Source: Anticarsia gemmatalis
Taxonomy: Eukaryota; Arthropoda; Insecta; Lepidoptera; Erebidae
Direction: 5' to 3'
DNA: 64,000 bases
NCBI RefSeq assembly: GCF_050436995.1
Contig: NC_134747.1
Location: forward strand, 8,997,501-9,061,500
This document shows, piece by piece, positions 52,501-63,469 of the stretch. Position numbers and translations under genes: made by a program. Under the pieces are notes generated by a model, which was not told where the DNA came from, searched no databases, and saw only the letters and a program-made list of their open reading frames with translations. How positions within the stretch are numbered: the first letter of the stretch is position 1; every line of letters begins with the position of its first letter.

Positions 52501-55500
52501 CCCGCACAACAAACGATTGAGCCGATATTTAGCACGACACTGGCAGCTTGCTGCGCCGCTGAATCACCTTAGAAAGCTGAACGTACTACCTATTGATAAT
52601 TAACTGTTACACATGGCTGCGGCAGACGTGGATCAAACGTGAATGTGCGGTTACCGTTAACTTCACAGCGCGGAATTCAAATGAATGGTTATGTTCATCG
52701 GTTATAATAATGTACAGACCTACGTTGAGATTGTCTATCAAATAAATATTAATTGTATATTTATATCTATTGTCTGGCGCAAGGTACTCTATGACGCTGC
52801 CTGACGTTGGTGTTTGAGACTTTGGAGAATTGCTAATTGTTTTAACATTCGATAGTTTATCTGATAGAATATTGACAGATATTTCACAGGTTTACTGTCA
52901 CTTTATCTATTAGATAGGTTATCTTACACTTATCCATAAAATGTGAAACTGTTCCCCTGAATGGCAAGTGTGAGGTAATCAATTCGTCGTTGAAGCAAAA
53001 AACGGGTAAATTATTAGTTACTGACTGTTACCATAACAATCGAACTATATGATACTATGATATCGATTATCGGAAGAATGGACGTCCATAAATAATATTA
53101 ATATAGGTACTAACGTGTAGATCAATGGCCACATTAATCGTCCATATATCTACTACCTACTTTCGCTTATAATTGGCTTTTCTAATATAATTTAACTCGC
53201 ATACTTAATTTTGTTAGTAAGTACTCGTCAAATTTAGTTGTTCGACCGTGGTATTTGATTTGTCTCGTATAGTAACGACAATAATTATAGTAGGTAGTTA
53301 CTAACTTAGTATCAAAATGTATGCACTAACTAACTGGCTGCGGTAGAGGCTTTTTATCTTATACATTTCTTTGTAAACGGCCCCTTATACAGTTTGTGAA
53401 AATGCGTCAGATAACCAATCTGTAAGATAAAGTGACAGTAAACATGAAATCCGCTGCCAAATTTCATGTGACTTAGCTATCTAATATTGATCCAAAAGTG
53501 GTGAAACGGGGCCTTAATATTGTTTTTTTTAAAAAACGCTCTGTAATAATGGTGTTACATTCAACTTACCCGCCTCTCAGCTTCTTTTGCTGCTTTCAAA
53601 TGATTTTCAATTGCATCCAAGTCTAATTTAGGTAGAGCTGTTTCTATGTTGTAAACATCGAAACTCCCTGAAAAATGCAAAAATATACATCACGTTAATT
53701 TGTATGCCATCAAAAACATTCTATAAAAACCTCAAGTCTCGCCGTAAAAAGTGGTGAGATCTATATAATACCAAGTCGATTAATCTATTTAGTCTCTACT
53801 TAAAGGACCTTCTGTCTTAAGTTATTACGTATGTTATTATCATGCCAATTTTTAAAAAAATACCTTTAAAACAAATAGACCGACCTGGCCATCGCATGAT
53901 TTAATTATTAGTATGTATCACACTACACAACACTACGAGAAGTTAATGCTCCTGAAATGTTAATGGCGAATTTGTGTTTTCTTGCGATGACCAAGTCGAT
54001 CTATTTGTTTTAAAGGTATTTTTTTTTAAATTGGCGTGATAATAACATACGTAATAACTTAAGACAGAAGGTCCTTTAAGTAGAGACTAAATAGATTAAT
54101 CGACTTGGTATTATATAGATCTCACCACTTTTTACGGCGAGACTTGAGGTTTTTATAGAATGTTTTTGATGGCATCTCACTTCTTTTTGTAGAGCGAACA
54201 TAAGTCCAATTTGTATGGAAAGACGTTTTTTTTTCATAATTCAACATATTTTCCTATGGGAATGTTGTTCAGTTTCATGGGCTACACACCCTTACCCACC
54301 CTATACCCCCTCCCGTTACGCCTCATATAGTAGGTACCTATTTACACCTATTTATTTTATTTTCTACAGTAATAATAATTCATTAACTGCAAATGTAACC
54401 TTGTAATCTTATACATTTATATGGGATTACAAAGTTATTGTTGCAGTTGGTGTATTTAGAAAACTGGACCGAAATTAGAAAATATTAAATTTTTCCCATG
54501 ATTAAGACACTAAACCCTATTTGTATCCTAAATTTTAAGCTTCTAAGTCTGCTAGAAGTACCTTAGACTTTTGATGATCGGTGAGTCAGTGAGTCAGTGA
54601 ATCAGTGAGTGACAAAATTCAAAATTTTAACAAGTTGTCATTCTTAAACTACTGGTTCAAATTGACTGAAATTTTAAATATACCGTGTTTATACAATTAC
54701 TAATTAGTTGCTGAAAATCCAGGCTTCTTGTTTTATTCACAACGAAATTATAGGGGTGTCAAAAATAGCCCGAATTGCTTCGAGAAAAGGATGTTACGGC
54801 CGTGCCGCTTTTTTTTGCTCGACTTGCGGGGGCACTTCCGTGCCCCCAGATAACTCTAGAAACGTAACTCTATAAAGACAATCATTGATATATTATACAA
54901 GCAATTAAAATAACTACTTAGTAATCTTTTTGTGACTTTGTCGTCGAAATCTGAAGTTCGAATTGACTATTTGGATTACGCATCATTTGAGTATTGTACC
55001 AAGGCTCAGAGTTGTATGTTACTCAATAGTATGATGTGTAGAAAACGTGTCCTACTTTGCGTTTATAGAGATGGGTGAGAGTTGCTTAGATATAAAGGCA
55101 AAGCAACTAACAATCAAAATTAAGTTATGAACTGTAATACGTTTCAGAATGCTTTTAGATCGGTGGTAGGTACTTACTACCTACATTACCCTATATCAAT
55201 ACATATATAGGCTTTAATAAGAAGACTAGTAGCTCTCACACATACATACACCAATCTAATAAGCTCTAGTACGTAGGTAACTACCATTCACTCCTATTTA
55301 CTCTAGTAATCAACAACAAAATTAAGAAGATCAAAATCTTTATTTTATTCAGTTTGATTTATAAGACACCATAAAAATACGGTGTCGAGGGAAACGTTTA
55401 TCTAAACGACCATCATCTTATCTAAGAAACAAGTAAAAGTAAAAACAAATTAAGTAAAATAATTAACTTACCCAAATCCAAATCTTTTGCGTTATCATTT

Positions 55501-58196
55501 TTACGGACGGATGTTTTATTTTGAGCACTGCGGTAAGAGTTTTTACTTGGAGATATTTCTTTTTGTTTGTTTCTTGTTGTCTTGGAATCACTGAAGTATG
55601 AAAACATTTCTATTAAGTAATCGTAGATTACCTATGTATACAAGCAATTGGATAATTGCAATTTATAATACTATTATGTACCACGCCTCATTTGCGTATG
55701 AGTTCACTTACAACACATACTAACAAAATGAAGTGAACATAAGGAAGTTTGGATATCTTACGCGTTCAGTCCCTACATAATTTGCCTGCGTAATACAAAA
55801 TGCGTCAAGTCTATTTTAAACATTATTACCTATCCGGCGTACCTATACGTATGCGTTAACGAATTTCTAGTTGTAAAGTAAATTATAATTATTTGAATAA
55901 CCGTGTACCTAAGTGTGCCAAGTTAGATAATTAGGTATCCAAAAAACAAAGCAACTTACTTTTGAGGATTCGCGGAATAATTTTTACCACTAATATAATT
56001 ATCATTACGTTTGCTGGTTTTAACAGCATCAGGCTTATCTTGACTGTGACTGTTACTTAAACTATAAACTTTAGAAGCATTTGCTATTTCATTTGAATTT
56101 CCATCTATTATAATCGAATCTCGTTTGCATTCCGCCCACAGCCTATCACGTTCTCGCATTTCGTCTAATTTTGGAATAATTTTTCGCAATTCAGTGCTCA
56201 GCTGTTTAATCGTGTTCTCGACATTGAGACTCAACTTTTCCGTGTCGTATTCATTAATATTTATCTCGTCCTTCCCGTCTGAAAGGAAAGCATCTGTTAT
56301 CTTACCATCGGTGTTATTGTCTATTAGTAAAAACGTAGGCCTACTTAGACTCATTTCTGTTCGAGTATTTTTCTCATTTTCTTTATTTATTTTATTAATT
56401 TCTTGATCCACTTGCTGTTCTTCCGTCAGATTTTCTTTCAGTTCCTCGTTTTCATCAGCACCATCACTTTGCGTTTCCACTAATTTCTTAATAACATGAT
56501 TCACAACGTCACTTATATTATTTATTGTATTCTCAATAGGTTTCGCGAACGTGTCTTTTATATCTTTGCGTAATTCTTCTAAATCGTCTTGAATATTGAT
56601 ATTGTAATTCAATAACTGTTTAATTTCGTCTTCAATTTCTTTATTAAAGTCACCAATGATATCCTTAGTGTGAAAGTTATTTTCTATATCGGCGTCTGTA
56701 CAGTTGATGTCATAGTGGAACGAGTCTTCATTGTTATTATTATTTTTAGACACGGTTTTTATAAGATCCGGTATATCATTTTGTATTTGACTATCTACAA
56801 TTTTTGTTTGAGAGTACGATTTGTTTCGCGGCGACAACAGTGATGATTTTATTAATTCCTTTTTTACCGTGTTATTGTTATTGATATTCTTATATTCAGT
56901 TCCATTCTGATTAGGTTCAGGTTCGTAAGCTAAATCTGTAATTTCTACATCCACGTCATCATCAGTCATTTCATTTTCTGAATGATAGAAATTTTCAATA
57001 TTTGATGAATAATCCTGAAAACAGAAAACATACCAATATGCTTAATTTTAAACACTTACTGACACCGAGCCTGTAAATAAAAATAACCGGCTCGTTTCCT
57101 AACCCAGTACTGTTTTGTAACAAGTGGGGCTTCTTTTGTGTCACTGTAATGAGGAAAGTTTAAACACTTCCAAGGTTTCTTTTTGTAAGTGAAACTTTAC
57201 CTGTAATGTGTGCGCTAAATGCTGGAAGCCGGGATAATTTGGATTTACAATTCCCCTCGGCACAGGATGAATGCCGTTTTCAGACATTTCATCTGTATCA
57301 GAATGCTCAAATGCTCTTTCCTCGTCGATAGGTGTCGTGTCGGCATATACATTAGTAGTACCTGAAATCAAGAGTTATTGTGTCTGAACGAGTTGTAGGT
57401 CCAGTTATTTTAACTGGGCAGCCGTTGGATAGAATAGAACTGACTGGTATAAACGAAACGAGGATTTAACCCTGTGCTAAAGAAAATCTGAGGATAATGG
57501 TAATAAATGTCTTAACCTAAGTGATAGGAAGGTATGTGAATCCGTGAACGTTGTAAATAATATATTTTACTGCCATTGGATACTAGAAACTTCGCTTACA
57601 TAATCGTATAACACAAATAAACAAGGTGCATAATGAAACAGGAAAACTTGGGTAGCTCAAAACAACTGCTTAACGCAAACTGGCACTGATAAGACTTATA
57701 CGTCAATTAATTATCCTTGAATAATATTTATGGTACGCTTATGAACCACGCGTACATGCGTGGTTAATTAACAGTGTATTAAAAATGTAGAGACAAATAT
57801 GAAGTTACCTATAAAGTTCTCACACGAAGCATGGACAGTTTCAGTGGTTCCCTCCAGATTGTCTTTCTCAGGGTTATCGCACGATCGTACGGTATTTACG
57901 TTCCTAGAGTTGATCCGGTATTGTCTGTTGCATACCAGCTCTGTGCCCAATATTGACGGATCAGTCTCACCGACAATTTCTGTCCCCGTCGTGTAATTCT
58001 CCAACGTCCCGGAATTCCTTCTAGAGTTATAAATAGTGTTACAATTCGTCACTTGCGTGTAATCAGTTGTGTTATCAGCTATATTAGACTCCGTATTGTT
58101 AGAATTTAGCCAGCTCCTGTTATCAGGATTTCTGCGCGATATTACGTCCTGTCGGTTGTACACGGCGACGTTACCGTTCTCTGTTTTGATCCTCAT
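46418..58196 (-). CDS. Schip1: Schwannomin-interacting protein 1 (SCHIP1) homologue, long form, ten coding exons
   Basis: The exons are 58,196-57,809, 57,361-57,201, 57,014-55,960, 55,590-55,472, 53,667-53,570, 51,620-51,494, 50,921-50,718, 49,877-49,702, 48,913-48,773 and 46,555-46,418. All nine junctions are AG/GT and phase-consistent, giving 868 residues. The conserved C-terminal half includes YNIETALPKLDLDAIE (about 580-595), REEIRRRLAMGAD, NLQICFMNE and the terminal coiled coil with LHSQIESLN and AMLVDIEDLTR-like text (about 824-868). These are hallmarks of SCHIP1/IQCJ-SCHIP1. The first 575 or so residues are Asn-, Asp- and Ser-rich, probably disordered, and not recognised elsewhere. SCHIP1 binds the NF2 product Merlin. 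In Drosophila it links Expanded and Tao-1 in Hippo signalling. The chain is a manual model without transcript support. Confidence 0.9.
46585..46625. repeat. 19-bp palindrome at the truncated 5' end of Helitron copy C
   Basis: CAAACTCTTCAGCTTTATA (46,585-46,603) is followed, after ATA, by its perfect inverse at 46,607-46,625. The right arm is the normal start of the element body, while the left arm is an inverted duplicate in place of the usual TC start. Confidence 0.8.
46604..46837 (+). mobile_element. Helitron-like element, copy C, in SCHIP1 intron 9
   Basis: It carries about four GTTT units, the shared body, hairpin CGCAA-GCGAAG-TTGCG, a 12-base end and CTAG followed by T. It lacks the TCTATACTAATA start and begins in a palindrome instead. 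It lies about 50 bases upstream of the SCHIP1 terminal exon acceptor. Confidence 0.75.
46838..48772 (-). other. SCHIP1 intron 9, remaining part
   Basis: About 1.9 kb of AT-rich intron with no ORF of note and no recognised repeat beyond copy C at its 3' end. Confidence 0.5.
48773..48913 (-). CDS. Schip1: SCHIP1 coding exon 9
   Basis: A 141-base exon, phase 0 to 0, between ATACTAG and GTACAT. It encodes a basic stretch with VSPVTEMLQRSMEKAN and ends LLTDMNIAQLQ, matching the DM..GQLQ that precedes the family coiled coil. It is GC-rich compared with its introns. Confidence 0.9.
49406..49650 (+). mobile_element. Helitron-like element, copy D, in SCHIP1 intron 8
   Basis: It starts TCTATACTAATATTTAAAAG after A and has a GTTT array of three units. 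The shared body is diverged. The 3' hairpin is weakened (CGAAATTGCG) and the terminal CTAG has mutated to ATAA before T. It is older or more decayed than copies B and C. It lies about 50 bases from exon 8. Confidence 0.7.
49702..49877 (-). CDS. Schip1: SCHIP1 coding exon 8
   Basis: A 176-base exon (phase 1 to 0) between acceptor ACTTTTTAG and donor GTGAGT. It encodes a basic start, then ESDFYVLQATLQTEARIALA and QAKEMARIQME, matching the DF..R..LQ.EA..AL..AK..A..Q.E pattern of SCHIP1. A shorter exon beginning at the CAG at 49,759 looks possible but breaks the frame with exon 7, so the longer acceptor was chosen. Confidence 0.88.
50718..50921 (-). CDS. Schip1: SCHIP1 coding exon 7 (NLQICFMNE motif)
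   Basis: A 204-base exon (phase 1 to 1) that starts with GMNLQICFMNETASDNES, closely matching the NLQICF motif of vertebrate SCHIP1. A Ser/Asn-rich linker follows. The acceptor is GCGGTACAG and the donor GTAAGT. Its symmetric phase would allow skipping. Confidence 0.9.
51494..51620 (-). CDS. Schip1: SCHIP1 coding exon 6 (RRRLAMGAD motif)
   Basis: A 127-base exon (phase 0 to 1) between TATCTGCAG and GTATGT. It encodes REEIRRRLAMGADAEEYYS and then HTDRPGKKPSLHSRLQSG, a family-conserved stretch. It is the first exon common to both predicted forms. Confidence 0.92.
51777..52112 (-). CDS. Schip1: SCHIP1 alternative first exon (short form)
   Basis: An ATG-initiated exon of 112 codons runs to donor GTAAGA in phase 0, exactly the phase needed to join exon 6 at 51,620. 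It encodes MFENIVTNIRRKFSKPSDE and a mixed charged region ending VTEPYDKN. Joined to the last five exons it gives 373 residues. The absence of an acceptor just before the ATG and the perfect frame match suggest an internal promoter. Vertebrate SCHIP1 also has alternative N-termini. Not proven without transcripts. Confidence 0.75.
52113..53569 (-). other. upstream of the short-form first exon / SCHIP1 intron 5
   Basis: This holds the presumed internal promoter of the short SCHIP1 form and part of the long-form intron. No coding ORF is seen. A slightly GC-richer stretch near 52,500-52,680 is the best candidate for promoter sequence, on composition only. Confidence 0.35.
53570..53667 (-). CDS. 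Schip1: SCHIP1 coding exon 5 (YNIETALPK motif)
   Basis: The exon encodes SFDVYNIETALPKLDLDAIE and an Ala/Glu/Lys helix ending EAERR. This block is highly conserved in the SCHIP1 family. The acceptor is TTTTTCAG and the donor GTAAGT. The upstream intron carries a 472-bp foldback that ends 36 bases before this exon. Confidence 0.9.
53704..54175. mobile_element. 472-bp foldback element in SCHIP1 intron
   Basis: Two 193-bp arms (53,704-53,896 and 53,983-54,175) are inverse copies with 6 mismatches and no gaps. The outer 139 bp are identical. The spacer is 86 bp and non-coding. The ends read ATGCCATCAAAAAC. The target-site duplication is ambiguous; the outermost AT may be the duplication. This is a long-TIR MITE or foldback transposon, recently inserted or homogenised. 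In the SCHIP1 pre-mRNA it would form a very long hairpin. Confidence 0.88.
54560..54859 (+). mobile_element. repeat with GAGTCAGT array and perfect terminal hairpin
   Basis: A GTGAGTCA-type tandem (54,584-54,613) is followed by AT-rich sequence. At the right end there is a perfect hairpin GGGGGCAC-TTCC-GTGCCCCC (54,828-54,847), then 12 bases ending CTAG (54,856-54,859). The hairpin spacing equals that of the Helitron copies, but the next base is A instead of T. It may be another Helitron-like family. The left end is not defined. Confidence 0.5.
55472..55590 (-). CDS. Schip1: SCHIP1 coding exon 4
   Basis: A 119-base exon (phase 2 to 1) between ATACTTCAG and GTAAGT. It encodes a basic, Ser/Lys-rich segment ending AKDLDLG. 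It joins exon 3 through an Asn codon split AA/T and exon 5 through a Gly codon. Confidence 0.78.
55960..57014 (-). CDS. Schip1: SCHIP1 large low-complexity exon 3
   Basis: This 1,055-base exon is open throughout, phase 0 to 2, and encodes about residues 184-535. It is dominated by Asn, Asp, Glu and Lys, with NNNN runs and repeated charged helices. It lies between acceptor CTGTTTTCAG and donor GTAAGT. It is unlike vertebrate SCHIP1 and probably fast evolving and disordered. No domain was recognised. Confidence 0.82.
57201..57361 (-). CDS. Schip1: SCHIP1 coding exon 2
   Basis: A 161-base exon between TTGATTTCAG and GTAAAG, phase 1 to 0, encoding about residues 130-183. It is acidic at first (DEERAFEHSDTDEMSE) and ends PNYPGFQHLAHTLQ. 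The conserved-looking HLAHTLQ end and clean junctions support it. Confidence 0.78.
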
Positions 58197-58202
58197 GATT
58201 AC
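57809..58202 (-). CDS. Schip1: SCHIP1 long-form first coding exon
   Basis: The acceptor TTTTTCACAG ends before 58,202, and the ATG is at 58,196-58,194, six bases into the exon. The long form therefore needs an upstream untranslated exon, not located here. The exon encodes MRIKTENGNVAVYNRQD and an Asn/Thr-rich stretch to residue 129, leaving in phase 1 at GTAACT. A farther in-frame Met exists only by reading through the intron. Confidence 0.75.
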
Positions 58203-58624
58203 CTGTGAAAAACAATGTTCATTATCTAACAGCTTTTTTATAGTTAAAAGAAAGGTCTTTATTCTGAGCCTCATGAATATTAATTTTATTTTACGGTAAA
58301 TAAATTCACAAAATAATTATCGCTGTACAAAGTTAGCTACAAATAAACCATACATAACAACGTAAATACCCATTAGCGGTGGGACACGCATAATAAACTT
58401 TGTTCGCCTAACTACATTTACTTAGAAATAGGTTTACCATTTTCCTACAAAACACCTGAGGCAATGTACCTACATCTATTTGAAGCTTTCACGCGAAATA
58501 AAATATGATTGGCTGTTTTTTTTTTGTAAAACATATCACGGAGGGGTGTCTAGATAAAGCCTTTAAGGTTATATTATAATCATTGAATTTTATGTCCTAA
58601 ATCCATATAAGGCGATATTGCGGA

Positions 58625-58813
58625 TCAGTACCGGATATTGTAAGCGGGTGCCTTCTCGTCCTTCCGGCAAGGATGCGAGGGCGAGAGGGGGGGAGGCAGA
58701 GCACGGCGTGTCTCGAAGTTCGACCCCATCCCCGCACGCACCCACTTAATAAACCGACCGACCTCACCCGTATTTACTAAAGATAACATTACTAAAAAAG
58801 CCACAGAGCACAC
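58625..58813 (-). other. CpG-rich patch with a 62-codon ORF
   Basis: The block is GC-rich with GGGCGAGAGGGGGGG. It encodes a minus-strand ORF (MCSVAFLVMLSLVNTGEVG..., ending KAPAYNIRY) whose start looks like a signal peptide. The rest is Pro/Ser/Arg-rich. It could be part of the SCHIP1 promoter region, a transposon fragment or chance. It is not called as a gene. Confidence 0.2.
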
Positions 58814-61800
58814 AGTTTTCTTACATTTCCCACGCGCTTTTAAATAACAAGAAAACAGTCGAGTCCTTTACGCAACCCGTCGAGGAAAAACTACATATAA
58901 AATTCATGGATATGCTAATTTTGCAATATTAAAGGAAGTAGGTATATCGAATAAGTATAGGGTTGCCCAATGATGTAGCTACAATATTATGTATATAGAT
59001 AAAGGATACGATTCTTGACGCGATAAACAATAAAATCACTTTTATGTTCACTCATGCTTTATTAAATCAATAAGTCTTAGTCCTATTCAAACCCTCCTAG
59101 GTTTAAAATGCTAGTTTATCGAAGATAATCCTTACGAATGCTTTTTAATTTTGTGATGCTGTACGATTTGAGTAACTACTTTTTAATCGTGGATATATTT
59201 TTAAGATATAGCTAGATATGGTGTTAACTTACATTTACACACTTGGAAAGTATGTATCAATACATATATTCTTATTAATAGGACGTAAATAATTGATTAA
59301 GTACGATTTATTAATTGGCGGAGATTTAGTATAATTAGGGAAAAATTGTTTATTATTAAGTTTACCTATCTCACCTTTAATAAATACCTACTGAAATTTA
59401 AACCAATAAATGTACCTAAGCTTGAATAACTTATAATTCAGAGCTTTCATATTTACGCAGAACCTAATCCGATATCAAATAAATTATAATTTTAATATAA
59501 CCGAACTTCATTGCAAATTTATTTAAATTTAATTTACGAAACCTTCAAAGTATGCATTAAATAAAATTTATCGAGACACTATCGTGCTGCTCATTGGTTC
59601 TGAAAGAAAACTTGGAATTTTAGTGCCTCTTTCAACGAACTCCATAGATAAGTAAGAGATTTAATTAAATTTAACTTCGCCACCAACTCGTGGTATCTAA
59701 TGGCACTTACGAATTTCACAGAGAGATATAAACACGATCTTATTTTCCTTAACGGCCTCCTAATCTCGCCTTCCCATTCCATTCCGACTAAAAACAATGA
59801 AATCGAATGTTCAGATTAGTTTTACAAGGAACATATTACATTTAATGACAGACATAGACGATACAATGTGTGTTAACATAGTTTATTAATTCGTTACAAT
59901 TACGTATATAGTTATAGCGTACATTACGATAGCATTGTTTGAATATAGTCGTGAAATTCAGTTGTAGCGACCATTCAATCATTTATCGACAATAGACTAT
60001 AGTCGATTGACGACGAGGATTGTAAACTATTATAGAATATTGTGCCGAGTAGCTCAGACGTACAGGCGATGGCTGGATGCCAGGAAATTGATTTCCTGCG
60101 TACTACCGGAAACTAATCTCATTAAGGAGAAAACTTCAGGCCCTTCGAACTAATTGTTTACACTTCAAATTACGTGGATAAAAGACGAAATGAAGCGCAT
60201 TTTTGTCGCTCGAACGGGAGTAGAATGGCTTTTGTGTTCCCTAACAATCTCGTTAAGATGCCTAAATAAAGCGATTCAGCTTTATAATTGTTAATTTCTG
60301 TGCTGTTACGATCTTTGTTTAGGATAATTCAGCGCAGACGGAGCCGCTTGTCCCGCATCTCCCGGTACAATGTATATTTACAATTAACTAAGTAGCCACA
60401 TTCACTCATGTTATTAGGGTAAAGTGCCGCAACTGTGTTGTTTTAAATCTACTTAACCAGCGTCGAATGATAAATAAAATACAAGCTATTTTGATCTGAT
60501 TATGTACACGCTACAATAACTTGGTCTTGCCATAAAGTTAGTAATACTTAGCTTATATAAGAGATTATAGTTAATTAAATACAAGTATTGCTTTGCACGA
60601 AAGCTTAATGTTTAATAATAAATTTTATCACAATTATTATAATCAAATTAATACCACAACAAAAGTGATTACAATTACAAATAATACCGACTGCCAAATC
60701 AGCGCTTATTATAGTAGGTACTGTTGCTGAAAATCTATCCATATTTACAATTAAATAGTTCGTTGTGCCTCGCTTTTGCTAACGGAATTCGTTTAACTAA
60801 AATCACAGCACCTTGAAGCTTTAACTGCTTTAGCAAGGAAGGTGAAAACTTCTGTTCACTCCACTGCCACAAACTTATACAAAAAGGGCCCAGACGTTAA
60901 GATAACGCTGACTGCTGAGAAGCAGGAAACTTTGTCAAGAATCATTTACATTTCTATACAAAGGTTGAGAGTTTACCTCCTAAGGTAAGGGACTCCTTGT
61001 TATGTCCAAGTTTCCTTAGAATAAATGACATACGCCTAAACGGAAACAAAAAGCAAAACACAAGGCCGACGTAAACCCAATGGGTCGAATCGCTTGCTAT
61101 CTACAAAAATAATCTATTATTCAAACGACCTTTCTCACGAGCAGTCTTTAAATTGAAGGTAATTCATTTACCTAATCTGTAAAGCTATTAGACTAGAAAG
61201 TGTTTACTCATTTCGTTTCGTTATCAAATAGGCGGTTCGAGGTATTTAATGAAACATCAACATGATTTTATTAAAACACCGTGATTCAGCGCTTTTAATA
61301 TCAAGCAATTTCGTGTTTACTTCAATTATTCAGGATTTTAAGAACATTCACACACAGAAAACGCTTATTTTACTATTTTTAACGCTAGAACAAGTAACGG
61401 GGATCACAGTTTCTAATGACACATAATTAGTCCTTTCACTACAGCCCACGACTGCATGACTACGCATTCGACACACAATAACAGAGTTTTTATAGACCCA
61501 ACAACAAGCAGATAACAATCCATTGAAAAAGCCTTCTTCAATACTGAAATACCGTATGATTTTGTATGGAGCTGGAAGGGGAATGAAGGTATTTCATTTT
61601 GTTTATTATTGACGCGTAAACTGTGCGTTTAGACCCTAATACACTCTCGGGGATGCGAATACCTCAGAGCGTGAACATTATTTGGTGTTATTAGAATGTA
61701 TGGGACGAGATAGTGACACATATGCGTTGTGGACTATCGATTCTCACGGTTTCGCCTCGCACTGGCGTGAGGAGGCAACGCCGCATCTAATATTTATAGC

Positions 61801-63469
61801 GCGGCGTTACAACGTGCGAGCGGTCGCAGTCCCGCTGCCTGAACCCGACCGTCATCAATTGCTGCGAGCATCAAGGACCAAAATAAATAAAATTACATAG
61901 CCATATTTTCGACTCCGGACTTCATACATCACGGAACGGGGCAAGTTTATTTCACAAAAGGTCCCTTTCGCCTATTCTAGACGAGTTACGCCTCGAATTC
62001 AAACTTCAAACCTAATAACGCTTATTGTAGCTATTATAGCCTTAAACTTAAGTCTCCATTCAGAATTCGGGAGTGAGCCAATTGCCACGAGAAACAGTCC
62101 CTCGAGGATGGTAACGAAAATTATTTTCTGCTCAATGGGCCATTTTAAAAAAATATTCAATATAAAAGTCCATGTCGAATGAAAGATAAATATGGGTGTA
62201 AAATGTCAGTTGCGGTTTTCCCAGAATAAATTGGCTCAAATGTTTGGGTTATAGGTAGGCAGTTAACCCTCGGGGATTGTTCATATCTAATGTGAAATCA
62301 AGGCGCCAAAATTTAATTACTTTTCACCTCTCCACATATTTTAAAATGTGGCAGGCCGAGGCTTAATGTATTTCAGTGTAACCGTTTGTGGAGGAAATAT
62401 TGTTGGCTAAATGTAAACAGTCCCTGGTGATAATTTGTGACCGCACCCTAGCACCCAACAAGCTGTGGCCGTTTTAAACTATGTAAGTAATGTATTACAT
62501 TCATAGAGCAGTTCAAATAGATTAAACTATTTGTTTCTAATTTTGTCACCATATCGTTGCATAAATAGCACTGGATTAAACAGCATTGGTGGATGGATTA
62601 TGGTTGACTAAAGGGAAAAAGTTTCGGAATCAACTATAAGAAACAAAAAAATGTGGCATAAAGCAAGTGTGGCACATGGAAAGCTTTCATTGTATGTGAG
62701 TCTATTCTGCCGCCTGAATTCTGTATATTAAGTTAAGTAAGCTACGTTTTGTGTGAGTCGTATCGGCTGAACTCTGGTACGTGGCGTGACCCGGCGCGCC
62801 CTCAGCCTTCGCCCTACGCGCTAATGGGCCACGAAATGATGGATAGCACAAGTACCGCACGACACAATCGCGGTCTGACACCCAAGGGCCCTTATTTATG
62901 GACTGGACGGCTAAATAAATATTAATTATTATTTAAATTGAATGCGACACTACGTTTTCCGGAAGGGTTGTACAAAATATTACTGCGGAATCCTAAACGC
63001 TTATTAATATAAAAAGTGGTTCAGTGACGTCACCGACTGGCAACAGTTAAGTAAATTATATTATCCTACAGAGTTTAGGATTTTCAGAGAAAAAAGATTG
63101 CGGGGAAATGAAGATGATAATCAATCAAATTACTACCACTTTTTGCTATCGACAATAATTTGTTGTTTATAGATTTTCTAAACGGCATGTTCATTTTATC
63201 GTTGACAATGCCTAAACTTTCAGTTGGCCTGAAACGACCCTCGGGACGTAATCGAAGTTGACCGAAATTAGTTTAACATCTTCATTGGTATCAAGTATCA
63301 ATTGATATTACCGTTCAACCAATATTGATAATGCCTTCTTTGGTCAATATTTCGTTGAAACGAATTCTTTGGTACAATAATTCTAACCAAAAAACCGAAT
63401 TTAACGCAAAATCGTAAACATCATACGAAGCTACGTAATTTTTAGGATTTGACAAAAACTACTCGTGAT

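Noticed and set aside
60045..60110. tRNA-like segment (GAGTAGCTCAG ... GAAATTGATTTCC)
   Set aside because: The A box is fair, but the B box is poor and no acceptor stem closes.
61682..61900. 72-codon plus-strand ORF
   Set aside because: Short, no recognised motif, no splice context; the region is only moderately GC-enriched.
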